Of a stretch of DNA of 47,218 bases, positions 1 to 7,290 are shown piece by piece; the first letter of the stretch is position 1, and each line of letters begins with the position of its first letter. The position numbers and the translations under genes were made by a program. Below the pieces are notes generated by a model. The model ran no database searches, was not told the DNA's origin, and saw only the letters and a list, made by a program, of their open reading frames with translations. The stretch comes from Dehalococcoidia bacterium (GTDB taxonomy: Bacteria > Chloroflexota > Dehalococcoidia > UBA2979): contig SHYP01000011.1 in NCBI GenBank assembly GCA_009692725.1, forward strand, positions 1-47,218, in the 5' to 3' direction.

Positions 1-1330
1 AGTAGCGCTGGCGCGAGATCAGCCAGTCGCGCAGCCGGTACTGCACCGTGGGCCCGCCCCAGCCCTGCTGTTGGAGGTACGCCGCGATGGCGCCCTTCGC
101 CTCGGTGGAGGGCATGCCGTCGAAGCGCTGCGAGGCCACGAGCGTGCCCGGCTCGGTCCACGCCGCCTCGAGGGGGCGTCCGTCCCATGGCTTCCCGTCG
201 AGTGGGGGCGGCGCGATCACGACGGTGATCGGCATGCCGTACTTCTGCGCGAAGGCGAAGTCGCGCTCATCGTGCGCGGGCACCGCCATCACCGCGCCCG
301 TGCCGTACGAGGCGAGCACGTAGTCGGCGATCCAGATCGGCACGCGCTCCCCGGTGAGGTGGTTCACGCAGTACGCGCCGGTGAACACGCCGGCCTTCTC
401 GCGCTCGGTGGAGAGCCGCTCGATCTCCGTGGCGTGCGCGGCCTGGTCGCGGTACGCCTCGACCGCCGTGCGATGCTCGGGCGTGGTGATCGCGGCGACC
501 AGCGGGTGCTCTGGCGCGAGCACCATGAACGTCACGCCGTACAGCGTGTCCGGGCGCGTGGTGAACACGCGGATCTCGTCCGTACCGTCGGGAGCGGCCT
601 GCTCCAGCGCGAAGCTCACCTCCGCGCCCTCGGAGCGCCCGATCCAGTTGCGCTGCATCAGCTTCACGTGCTCCGGCCAGTCGAGCGGCTCGTGCTGCAG
701 CAGCTCGTCGGCGTAGCGCGTCGTGCGCAGGAACCACTGCTCCATGCGCCGCTGCACGACCTCCGAGTCGCACCGCTCGCAGCGCCCGTCGACCACCTGT
801 TCGTTCGCGAGCACAGTCTGGCAGCCGGGGCACCAGTTCACGTTGGCCGCCGCGCGGTACGCGAGCCCCATGCGGTAGAGCTGCAGGAACCACCACTGCG
901 TCCAGCGGTAGTACTCCGGCGCCGACGTGTTGACCTCGCGGCTCCAGTCGAACATCGCGCCCATCGATTGCAGCTGGCGGCGCATGCGGTCGATGTTCGC
1001 CATGGTCCAGTCGTACGGGTGCAGCCCGCCCTTGATCGCGGCGTTCTCCGCGGGCAGCCCGAATGCATCGAAGCCCATCGGGAACAGCACGTTGTGCCCG
1101 CGCATGCGCCGCCAGCGCGCCAGCGCGTCGGACGGCGCCATCGCGAACCAGTGGCCGATGTGCAGGTCGCCCGAGGTGTACGGGAACATCGTGAGCGCGT
1201 ACCAGTTCTCGCGCCCCGGCACATGGTCTGGCGTGCGATACAGGCCGCTCTCCGCCCAGCGTTCCCGCCAGCGGCGTTCGACGTCCTGCGGCTGGTAGCG
1301 CTCGATGTCGGTCCGAGTGTGGGTAGTCAT
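1..1330 (-). CDS. leuS: Leucyl-tRNA synthetase (partial, C-terminal part beyond the window)
   Basis: Charges tRNA-Leu with leucine in the cytoplasm. About 443 codons are visible from ATG 1330. The class I signature HIGH lies at residues 57-60 after FPYTSGDL. A zinc-like CPGC...CERC knuckle and the CP1 editing domain follow, with TTRPDTLYG and GTGAVMAVPAHDERD, the motifs that hydrolyse mischarged tRNA. The reading frame leaves the window in YRLRDWLISRQRY, just before the second half of the catalytic domain, so KMSKS and the tRNA-binding C-terminus are not seen. The start is supported by a promoter at 1464-1493 and by the family's usual N-terminus; a weak GAGG-rich stretch serves as the ribosome binding site. 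No T-box consensus was found in the leader. Confidence 0.97.
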   Translation of the reverse strand, partial: MTTHTRTDIERYQPQDVERRWRERWAESGLYRTPDHVPGRENWYALTMFPYTSGDLHIGHWFAMAPSDALARWRRMRGHNVLFPMGFDAFGLPAENAAIKGGLHPYDWTMANIDRMRRQLQSMGAMFDWSREVNTSAPEYYRWTQWWFLQLYRMGLAYRAAANVNWCPGCQTVLANEQVVDGRCERCDSEVVQRRMEQWFLRTTRYADELLQHEPLDWPEHVKLMQRNWIGRSEGAEVSFALEQAAPDGTDEIRVFTTRPDTLYGVTFMVLAPEHPLVAAITTPEHRTAVEAYRDQAAHATEIERLSTEREKAGVFTGAYCVNHLTGERVPIWIADYVLASYGTGAVMAVPAHDERDFAFAQKYGMPITVVIAPPPLDGKPWDGRPLEAAWTEPGTLVASQRFDGMPSTEAKGAIAAYLQQQGWGGPTVQYRLRDWLISRQRY

Positions 1331-1365
1331 CGTCGTCTCGCCTCGCCTCGTGGGGGTCACGTTCG

Positions 1366-1418
1366 GGGGCGCGCGGCGCGCCCGTAGCACGGCGGCGCGG
1401 CCGGATGGCCGTGCCGCC
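1366..1418 (-). promoter_or_regulatory. leuS 5' leader hairpins
   Basis: Two strong stem-loops lie in the untranslated leader of leuS. One has a 12-bp stem with one wobble pair and a 4-nt loop (1391-1418). The other is a GC stem of about 8 bp nearer the start codon (about 1368-1384). The first begins right at the stop codon of a tiny upstream ORF (1418-1456). Hairpin plus mini-ORF recalls attenuation, but only two of its twelve codons encode leucine. The regulatory role is inference. Confidence 0.45.
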
Positions 1419-1456
1419 TAGCTAAGCGCGAGGCGACGGCGAGCGCGAGCGGTCAT
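1418..1456 (-). CDS. Possible 12-residue leader peptide upstream of leuS
   Basis: An ATG at 1456 opens a 12-codon frame, MTARARRRLALS, ending in TAG at 1418-1420. The ATG lies 7-8 nt after the -10 element of the leuS promoter, so the transcript would be leaderless or nearly so. The stop codon abuts the 12-bp hairpin. The peptide is Arg-rich with two Leu codons (CTC, CTT). It may be a translated attenuator or a chance ORF; there is no homology argument. Confidence 0.3.
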   Translation of the reverse strand: MTARARRRLALS

Positions 1457-1463
1457 GCGACCG

Positions 1464-1493
1464 AGTATCGCGGCCCGCGCGCGGGCCAGTCAA
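1464..1493 (-). promoter_or_regulatory. leuS promoter with palindromic spacer
   Basis: On the minus strand TTGACT (-35, 1493-1488) is separated by 18 nt from GATACT (-10, 1469-1464). Both match the sigma-70-type consensus well for such GC-rich DNA. The spacer contains a perfect 16-bp palindrome (1472-1487) made only of G and C, a natural place for a repressor or activator to bind. Confidence 0.6.
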
Positions 1494-1520
1494 CGCCGGG
1501 GCAGGCACCTGACTTACGCA

Positions 1521-1526
1521 TATACT
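1521..1526 (+). promoter_or_regulatory. Candidate -10 element for the small gene at 1571
   Basis: TATACT stands in an AT-richer island (about 1508-1560) upstream of the 1571 gene, divergent from the leuS promoter. No convincing -35 was found at the expected distance, so this is only a -10 candidate. Confidence 0.35.
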
Positions 1527-1570
1527 AACAAGGGCGTACATCCATACATTGTGAGGGTAAGGAGAAGCTC

Positions 1571-1933
1571 ATGGTATCGGAGACGTGGCAACGGGACTTC
1601 CAAGATGTGCTCGGCCGCATGGCTCGAGCACGACGCAATGTCGAGGTCGGGCTCCAGCAGCTCGATGAGCTGGCCGCCGAGCTCGAGCACCTCCGGTCGA
1701 ACCCGGAGGAGCCTGTAGTACTGGTGCGCATTTCAAATGGCCCGCCGGTCTACGTCTTTCACACGGCCGACGCTCAGTACCAGTGTGGTCATTACAGGAA
1801 GGGGTACCCGTCGAACTTCCGGCCTATGCTGCGCAGCAAAGCCGAACGATTGGGGTACAGCGCTTGTCCATTCTGCAGGTTCGTTCGAGCGGTTCCCGAT
1901 GCGATCCGCCCGGCTACCACGCCACGAGGATGA
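1571..1933 (+). CDS. Small orphan protein with coiled coil and CxH/CxxC cluster
   Basis: A 120-residue protein that I do not recognise. ATG 1571 follows a good AAGGAG ribosome binding site. The first ~45 residues are charged and heptad-like (coiled coil expected). The C-terminal half carries Cys72, His74, Cys99 and Cys102 (QCGHY and CPFC), spaced like a small zinc-binding knuckle. Its base composition is visibly less GC-rich than its neighbours, with A/T-ending codons. That hints at recent acquisition or weak codon selection. Its 3' end overlaps the convergent mini-gene at 1914-2090 by 20 nt. It could be a DNA- or RNA-binding regulator; that is inference. Confidence 0.72.
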   Translation: MVSETWQRDFQDVLGRMARARRNVEVGLQQLDELAAELEHLRSNPEEPVVLVRISNGPPVYVFHTADAQYQCGHYRKGYPSNFRPMLRSKAERLGYSACPFCRFVRAVPDAIRPATTPRG

Positions 1934-2090
1934 GCGCGCCCGCCAGCGGCACGCCGCACGCCACCACCAGCAGCAGCCGCCGCGCCTCGCGCAGCCGCGC
2001 GGCCGGCTCGGACGTGCGCACGGCGCGGCGCATCTGCCAGGTCACGACGACGGCGTAGGCGGCGAGCAGCGCGAGCAGCAGCGGGATCAC
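1914..2090 (-). CDS. 58-residue two-helix membrane mini-protein
   Basis: A GTG at 2090 opens a frame to TAG at 1914-1916. The product starts MIPLLLALLAAYAVVV, has a short basic/acidic loop (RRAVRTSEPAARLREARR), then a second hydrophobic stretch ending in LILVAW. Two transmembrane helices with a charged cytoplasmic loop are expected. There is no strong ribosome binding site and no recognised family. The clear hydrophobic-charged-hydrophobic pattern favours a real gene; the GTG start and the overlap with the convergent neighbour leave doubt. Confidence 0.5.
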   Translation of the reverse strand: MIPLLLALLAAYAVVVTWQMRRAVRTSEPAARLREARRLLLVVACGVPLAGALILVAW

Positions 2091-2141
2091 CCGCCGATGC
2101 TACCCGAGCCCGTGCTTACCGGAGCTACTCGGCGCCCGCGG

Positions 2142-3614
2142 CTACTCGGCGCCAGTGATGCGCAGGATCGGCGCGTTGTGCACCACCAAGTATCCCTCGC
2201 CCGCCGCGTCCGTGCCGAACGAGGCGACCGGCCGGTTACCGCGGTCCGCCACCAGCACCGGCGCCCCACCCTGCGTCGGTAGCGCCCACACGCGGCCGCC
2301 GCAGAAGTCGCTGTACAGGTAGTGCCCCACGAGCAGCGGAATCGCCCCGCCGCGATAGACCACGCCCCCCGTCACCGAGCAGCCGAGGTCGTGCCCGTAC
2401 TCGGCGACGGGGAAGGTGAGCCCGCTGCGGTCGCACGCGCCGCCGCTGCAGCGCGAGCCCTCGAAGCGGTTCCAGCCGTAGTTCGCGCCACGGCGGATCA
2501 CGTCGATTTCCTCGACCGCGCCTTGGCCCACGTCGCCCGCCCACAGCACGCCCGTCGCGGCATCGAACGCCATGCGCCACGGGTTGCGCAGCCCGTACGC
2601 CCAGATCTCGGGCTTCGCGCCGGGCGTCGAGACGAACGGGTTGTCGCCGGGCACCGCGTACGCACCGCCGCCGCTCACGTCGAGGCGCAGGATCTTGCCG
2701 AGGTGCGTGCCCAGGTTCTAGCCGTTGCCCTGCGGGTCGCCGCCCGACCCACCATCGCCCAGCCCGAGGTAGAGCATGCCGTCCGGCCCAAAGCGGATCG
2801 CGCCGCCCTTGTGGTTGCCGTACGGCTGGCTCACTTCCAGCAGCACCTGCTCCCCGCCGGCGCGGTCGCCGCTCACGGTGAAGCGCGAGAGTACGGTGCG
2901 CCGCGGCCCCGCCGCCGCGTAGTACGCGTAGAGGTGCGGCGGCGACGGGAAGCCGGGCGCGAGCGCCACGCTCAGCAGCCCCTCCTCGTTGTCCTGCGTC
3001 GTCACGCGGCCGCTCAGGTTCAGCAGCGTGCCCGCGTCGCGCCCGTCCGCGGTCACGAGTAGCACCGGGCCGTCTTGCTCGGCGATGAAGAAGCGGCCAC
3101 CGGGGTACGCCCCGAGCTCGACCGGGCTGTTGAAGATGCGCCCGCCGAACGCGTTCGCCAGCGTGATCCGGCGCACCGGGCCGCCCTGCCCGGTGGCCGG
3201 GGGCGGTGCGGCCGGCGGCGGTGCGGCGGTAGGCGGGGCCGCCGTCGAGGCCGCGGGCGGCGGTCGCGGCGCGCCGTCCGTCGACGAGCCGCTCCCAGCA
3301 GGGGGCTGCGCCGGCGGACTGGCGATCACGGCTTGCACCCAGGGCGGCAGCGCCGGGTTGGGCGTCGGCGTCACCGCAGCCGCGGCGGCCGTCGGCGTCG
3401 CGCTCGCGCCCGGCTCGCGCGTACCCAGTGGCGTCGCCTCCCGCGTCGCAGTGCCGCTCGCGCTCGCCGACCCGGCCGGGGTGCCTTTGAAGTCGTCCTC
3501 CAGGCTGTCGGAACCGCACGACAGCGCGAGCGCGACCACGGTCGCGACCACTGCCCCGAGCGCGAGCCCGTGCCCGCCGCGCGCCGAGCGTCGGATTGTA
3601 CGAAGCACGCGCAT
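2142..3614 (-). pseudogene. PQQ-dependent sugar dehydrogenase-type lipoprotein, split by one in-frame TAG
   Basis: Glucose/sorbosone dehydrogenase family: a six-bladed beta-propeller that oxidises sugars with PQQ outside the membrane. Codons from ATG 3614 (or GTG 3608, better spaced from GGAAGG) give a lipoprotein signal with Cys33 (VALALSC), a Pro/Ala/Thr-rich linker, then the propeller with FIAEQDGPVLLV, NHKGGAIRFGPDGMLYLGLG and DGGSGGDPQGNG. A TAG at 2718-2720 then stops translation. The same frame resumes with NLGTHLGKILRLDV and runs to 2142 with NPWRMAFD and the other late family motifs. The stop stands where relatives carry Gln (GNGQN), so one C-to-T change (CAG to TAG) explains it. Nothing else is damaged, so it is a very young pseudogene, a sequencing error or a read-through case. 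Confidence 0.85.
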
Positions 3615-3697
3615 ACCCTTCCGACGGCACGGGAGCGGCCGCCCCTACAGCCGCCTCGATTCTAGCAGCCCCCCGTCGCGCGACCCCCTCGCGCCGT

Positions 3698-4597
3698 TCA
3701 GCGCACGAGCGTGATCAGCGGCGTCAGCGTGAGCATGCACAGCAGCGTCGAGCTCACCACCGCCCGCGTCACGAACGCCGGGGCCGCCCCGAACTGGGTC
3801 GCGATGATCGTCGTGATCACCGCCGTCGGCATCGCCGCGAGCACCACCAGCGTGCCGCGCGCGTCCCCGCCCAGGCCGGTGCCGCTGGCCACGCCCCACG
3901 CGACCGCCGGCGCGACCAGCAGCCGCGCGACGTTGAGCACGCCCGTGTCCAGCAGCCGGTCCATGCCGATCGACTGCTGCAGCTGCAGCCCGAGCACCGC
4001 GAGCATCGTCGGCACCGCGGCGCCCGCGAGCGTGCGCATCGGCGCGTCGATGGCGACCGGCAGCGACACGCCCGCCACGTTCACGATCACGCCCGCAACC
4101 GCCGCCCACAGCGCCGGCGCGCGCAGCGGTGCGACGAGCGCCGCGCGCGGCGACCCGCCCGCCAGCGACGCGATCGCGATGCCCGCCGAGTTCGCGAGTG
4201 TCGCCCCCACGACGAAGTTCATCACCGCGATCTCGAGCCCGGCCTGCCCGAACGCCAGCTGCGCTACCGGCAACCCCATGTTGCCGACGTTCGGCGTGGT
4301 GGCCGCCAGCGCGAACCCGGCGCGCAGCGGCGCATCGTGCCGCGCGAACGTGGACCACAGCGCGGACACGCCGTACATCGCCACGAACGTCCCCGCCATC
4401 ACCGCGACGATGCGCAGCGACACGTCGAGCGTGAGCGCGGAGTCCGCGAGCGAGCGAAACACGAGCGCGGGGCTGAACAGGTAGAACACGAGCGCCGACA
4501 CCGGCGCCACGGGGATCGCCCGCCAGCGCCCGACCGCGCCCCCCAGCGCCGCGACGATCGCCACCGGCAGCACTACGTCGAGGAAGACGCGCAGCAT
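3698..4597 (-). CDS. AEC-family transporter (auxin efflux carrier type)
   Basis: A 299-residue integral membrane protein with about ten hydrophobic segments, the usual size for AEC permeases of weak organic acids. Recognisable family features are the N-terminal VVLPVAIVAALGGAVGR, LVFYLFSPALVFRSLA, the unwound-helix region TTPNVGNMGLPVAQLAFG, and the C-terminal AAMPTAVITTIIATQFG. The substrate cannot be read from sequence. There is no clear ribosome binding site before ATG 4597. It is transcribed alone or with the acyl-CoA dehydrogenase gene 66 nt upstream on the same strand; organic-acid export would suit that neighbourhood. Confidence 0.85.
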   Translation of the reverse strand: MLRVFLDVVLPVAIVAALGGAVGRWRAIPVAPVSALVFYLFSPALVFRSLADSALTLDVSLRIVAVMAGTFVAMYGVSALWSTFARHDAPLRAGFALAATTPNVGNMGLPVAQLAFGQAGLEIAVMNFVVGATLANSAGIAIASLAGGSPRAALVAPLRAPALWAAVAGVIVNVAGVSLPVAIDAPMRTLAGAAVPTMLAVLGLQLQQSIGMDRLLDTGVLNVARLLVAPAVAWGVASGTGLGGDARGTLVVLAAMPTAVITTIIATQFGAAPAFVTRAVVSSTLLCMLTLTPLITLVR

Positions 4598-4663
4598 CGG
4601 CGCACGATAGCAGCCGCGGCCCGCAGGCGCGCGCCCGCCCCTGCGCGCGCTGGAGCGGGCGCG

Positions 4664-5890
4664 CTACCCGCGCGGCAGGCCGAGCCCGCGCATGGCGATT
4701 ACGTTGCGCTGGATCTCGTTCGAGCCGCCGTAGATGCTCAGCAGCACTGAGTGCAGGTACTCGTACGTGAACAGCCCCTCCTGCGGCGCGTGCTCGCTGT
4801 CCGGGTCCCACACGTTCGCGTAGAGCCCGTACACCTTCGTCGCCGTGTGAGAGAGCCGCTGCGTCAGCTCGCTGCCGAGGATCTTCGAGCTCGACGACTC
4901 CGAGGTGTTCGGCTCGTTCGCGCCCTGCAACGACGCGATGCGGTACGAGAGATTGAACAACACCTCGGAGTCCATGTAGTGCTGCGCGATCGCGTGCCGC
5001 TGCCGTGTGAGCCGGCCGCCCGCGGCCTGCGTGCGCCCCTGCTTCGTGGCGAGGGCCGCAAGCAAGCCGTTGATGTAGCGGCGCAGCACCACCGCGTTGC
5101 CCACGTTCGAGCGCTCGATGTCGAGCACGTACATCGCGACGTACCAGCCGCGGTTCTCGCCGCCGATCACCTGGTCCGCGGGCACGCGCACCGCCTCGAA
5201 GAACGTCTCGTCGACCTCCGCCTCGCCCGTCAGCGTGATGATCGGCCGCGAGGTGATGCCCGGCGTGCGCATGTCGAGCACGATGAACGAGATGCCGCGG
5301 TGCTTCGGCGCGAGCGGGTCCGTACGGAACAACCCGAAGCACCAGTCCGTCCCGCGCGAGCGGCCCCACAGCTTCTGCCCGTCGATCACGTACTCGTCGC
5401 CGTCGCGCACCGCGCGCGTCTGCAACGACGCCAGGTCGGAGCCCGCGCCCGGCTCGGAGAAGCCCTGGAACCACTGGTACTCGCCCGTGAGCGTCTTCGG
5501 CAGGAAGCGCTGACGCTGCTCCTCGCTGCCGTGCGCGATCAGCGCGGCGCCGACGAGCGAGTAGCCGCCGCCGCCCACGGCCGGCGCCTGCGCCTCCGCC
5601 ATCTCCTGGTTGAAGATGAACTGCTCGAGCGTCGACAGGCCCGCGCCGCCGTACTGCGGCGGCCACGCCGGCGCCGAGAAGCCGCCCGCGTGCAGCGCCT
5701 CCGCCCAGGCGCGTGCCGCGGCGTTCGCCTCCGGATCGGCGCTGCGCATGTCCTCGTGCCACGCCCCGCCGAGGCCGCGCGGGCGCCCCGCGGCGGCGCG
5801 GCGCCGGTATAGCTCCGGCAGGCTGCCCTCGACAAGCGCACGCACCTGCGTGCGGAACGCCGCCTGCTGCGGCGAGTCAGCCCAGTCCAT
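4664..5890 (-). CDS. Acyl-CoA dehydrogenase
   Basis: FAD-dependent alpha,beta-dehydrogenation of an acyl-CoA. The product is 408 residues from ATG 5890, preceded by GGGAGG. Landmarks in order: an N-terminal helical domain with PPQYGGAGLS; the FAD/substrate loop WFQGFSEPGAGSDLASL; the middle beta-domain (GQKLWGRSRGTDWCFGLFRT); and the C-terminal helical domain ending SIYGGSNEIQRNVIAMRGLG. That ending resembles the branched-chain or sterol-side-chain (FadE26-28-like) branch more than straight-chain enzymes; this is inference. It is the last gene of the minus-strand acyl-CoA operon, behind three CoA-transferases, so it likely acts on the CoA thioester they make. Confidence 0.95.
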   Translation of the reverse strand: MDWADSPQQAAFRTQVRALVEGSLPELYRRRAAAGRPRGLGGAWHEDMRSADPEANAAARAWAEALHAGGFSAPAWPPQYGGAGLSTLEQFIFNQEMAEAQAPAVGGGGYSLVGAALIAHGSEEQRQRFLPKTLTGEYQWFQGFSEPGAGSDLASLQTRAVRDGDEYVIDGQKLWGRSRGTDWCFGLFRTDPLAPKHRGISFIVLDMRTPGITSRPIITLTGEAEVDETFFEAVRVPADQVIGGENRGWYVAMYVLDIERSNVGNAVVLRRYINGLLAALATKQGRTQAAGGRLTRQRHAIAQHYMDSEVLFNLSYRIASLQGANEPNTSESSSSKILGSELTQRLSHTATKVYGLYANVWDPDSEHAPQEGLFTYEYLHSVLLSIYGGSNEIQRNVIAMRGLGLPRG

Positions 5891-5949
5891 CGTCGTGCCT
5901 CCCTCGCCTCGCTCGACACTCGCGCTGCCTTGACGCCAGGGCGCGCCGA

Positions 5950-7257
5950 CTACGCGTGCGCGTCCTCGCGGTACACCGTGCCGATCACCTCGTCCGCCAG
6001 CAGCTGCTCGTAGGCCGCCCGCGACAGCCCGAGCAGGCCGCACAGCACCTCCTCGTTGTGCTGGCCGAGCGTCGGCGCGGGCCCGCGCACAGGCACCAGC
6101 GGCTGCCGCGCGAACGTGCCCATCGGTCCCGGCTGCAGGTGCGTGCCCGCCTCCGGGTGCGTGATCGGCTGGAAGAAGCCGCGCGCGCGCAGGTGCGGGT
6201 CGTCCGTCATCTCCTCCTGGTGCAGCAGCTCCGTCGCCGGCACGCCCGCGGCCTGTAGCCGCACCATCAGCGCGCGCGCGTCGTGCTCGCGCGTGCGCGC
6301 CGCCACCAGCGGGTCGAGTTCGCCGCGATGCGCGTAGCGCGCGGCGGCATCGACGAAGCGTGCGTCGCTCGCCAGCTCCGGCACGCCCAGGCAGTCGCAC
6401 AGCGCCACGAACGCCGCGTCCGAGCTCACCGCGATCGCCACCCAGCGGTCGTGCCCGCGCGCCGGGTACGGCCCGTACGGCGCGAACGACGGGCTCGCGT
6501 TGCCCCAGTGCCCCTGCACGCGCCCGTTCATCGCGTAGTCCATGAAGGCGTACGCCTCCTGTTGCAGCACCGCCTCCGACTGCGAGAGGTCGATCAGCTG
6601 GCCGACGCCGGTACGCTCGCGCGCGAACAACGCCGCGAGCAGCGCGAACACCACGTTCGCGCCGGCGTTCGGATCGCCGTGCAGCGAGTTCGGAGTCTGC
6701 GAGGGGTCGCTGTCCTCGTAGCCGCGCAGCAGCGTGTGCCCCGCGACCGCCTCCATGATCGTGCCGTACCCCTTGAAGTGCCGGTACGGCCCTTCGATGC
6801 CGAACCCGGGGAAGCGCACCATGATCAGCCGCGGGTTGCGCTGCGCGAGCTGCGCATAGTCGACCTGTAGCCGCTCAACGACCGCCGCCGCGTTGTTCTC
6901 GATGAACACGTCCGCGTGCTCCGCGAGCTCGTAGAACAGCTCCCGTCCGCGCTCGCGCTCGAGGTCGAGCGTGACGGACTTGCACCCGCGTTTCGCGAAG
7001 TTGAACCACGCCTGACGGTTCCAGAACCCCTCGCTGCCGTCGCGGCCCAGGTAGTACGTCCCCACGCGCCCGTCGAGCAGCGGCTGCGGGATGTGGCGAA
7101 AGTTCGTGCGCGTCGGGTTGAGGTGCTGGATCGACTCGATCTCGATCACCTCGGCGCCGAGGTCCGCGAGCAGCACCGTGGCAAACGGCCCCGCCCACAC
7201 GATGCCCTGCGCGAGCACGCGCACGCCGCTCAGCGGCAGGACACGTTCGCTCCCCAT
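5950..7257 (-). CDS. CaiB/BaiF (class III) CoA-transferase, catalytic-type subunit
   Basis: Transfers CoA between a donor thioester and a carboxylic acid. 435 residues; ATG 7257 follows GGAGGGAGG. Family features: LSGVRVLAQGIVWAGPFAT at the start, ADLGAEVIEIE, CKSVTLDLERERGRE, FGIEGPY, and RTGVGQLIDLSQSEAVL. The residue matching the catalytic Asp of formyl-CoA transferase (Asp169) is Asp195 in HGDPNAG. It closely resembles the 14739-16061 protein (shared WAGP, AEVI.IES..H, IENN). Here it follows the Asp-less CoA-transferase at 7291-8502 by 33 nt, so the two could form a heteromer. The acid substrate is unknown. Confidence 0.95.
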   Translation of the reverse strand: MGSERVLPLSGVRVLAQGIVWAGPFATVLLADLGAEVIEIESIQHLNPTRTNFRHIPQPLLDGRVGTYYLGRDGSEGFWNRQAWFNFAKRGCKSVTLDLERERGRELFYELAEHADVFIENNAAAVVERLQVDYAQLAQRNPRLIMVRFPGFGIEGPYRHFKGYGTIMEAVAGHTLLRGYEDSDPSQTPNSLHGDPNAGANVVFALLAALFARERTGVGQLIDLSQSEAVLQQEAYAFMDYAMNGRVQGHWGNASPSFAPYGPYPARGHDRWVAIAVSSDAAFVALCDCLGVPELASDARFVDAAARYAHRGELDPLVAARTREHDARALMVRLQAAGVPATELLHQEEMTDDPHLRARGFFQPITHPEAGTHLQPGPMGTFARQPLVPVRGPAPTLGQHNEEVLCGLLGLSRAAYEQLLADEVIGTVYREDAHA

Positions 7258-7290
7258 GCGCCACCTCCCTCCGGCGCCGGCCGCGCGACG

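Noticed and set aside
71..1387. Long plus-strand ORF of 438 codons opposite leuS
   Set aside because: The minus strand encodes an unmistakable leucyl-tRNA synthetase; the plus frame is Arg/Ala/His-rich shadow sequence typical of GC-rich DNA.
1366..1470. T-box riboswitch in the leuS leader
   Set aside because: The hairpin segment GGCGGCACGGCC recalls a T-box, but the conserved GGNACCGCG core and a Stem I with a Leu specifier are not there.
3596..4750. Arg/His-rich 384-codon plus-strand ORF
   Set aside because: Antisense shadow of the AEC transporter gene; low-complexity composition without domains.
5891..6400. Longer acyl-CoA dehydrogenase start
   Set aside because: The frame stays open upstream but overlaps the CoA-transferase gene and is Arg-rich; ATG 5890 has GGGAGG and the family N-terminus.
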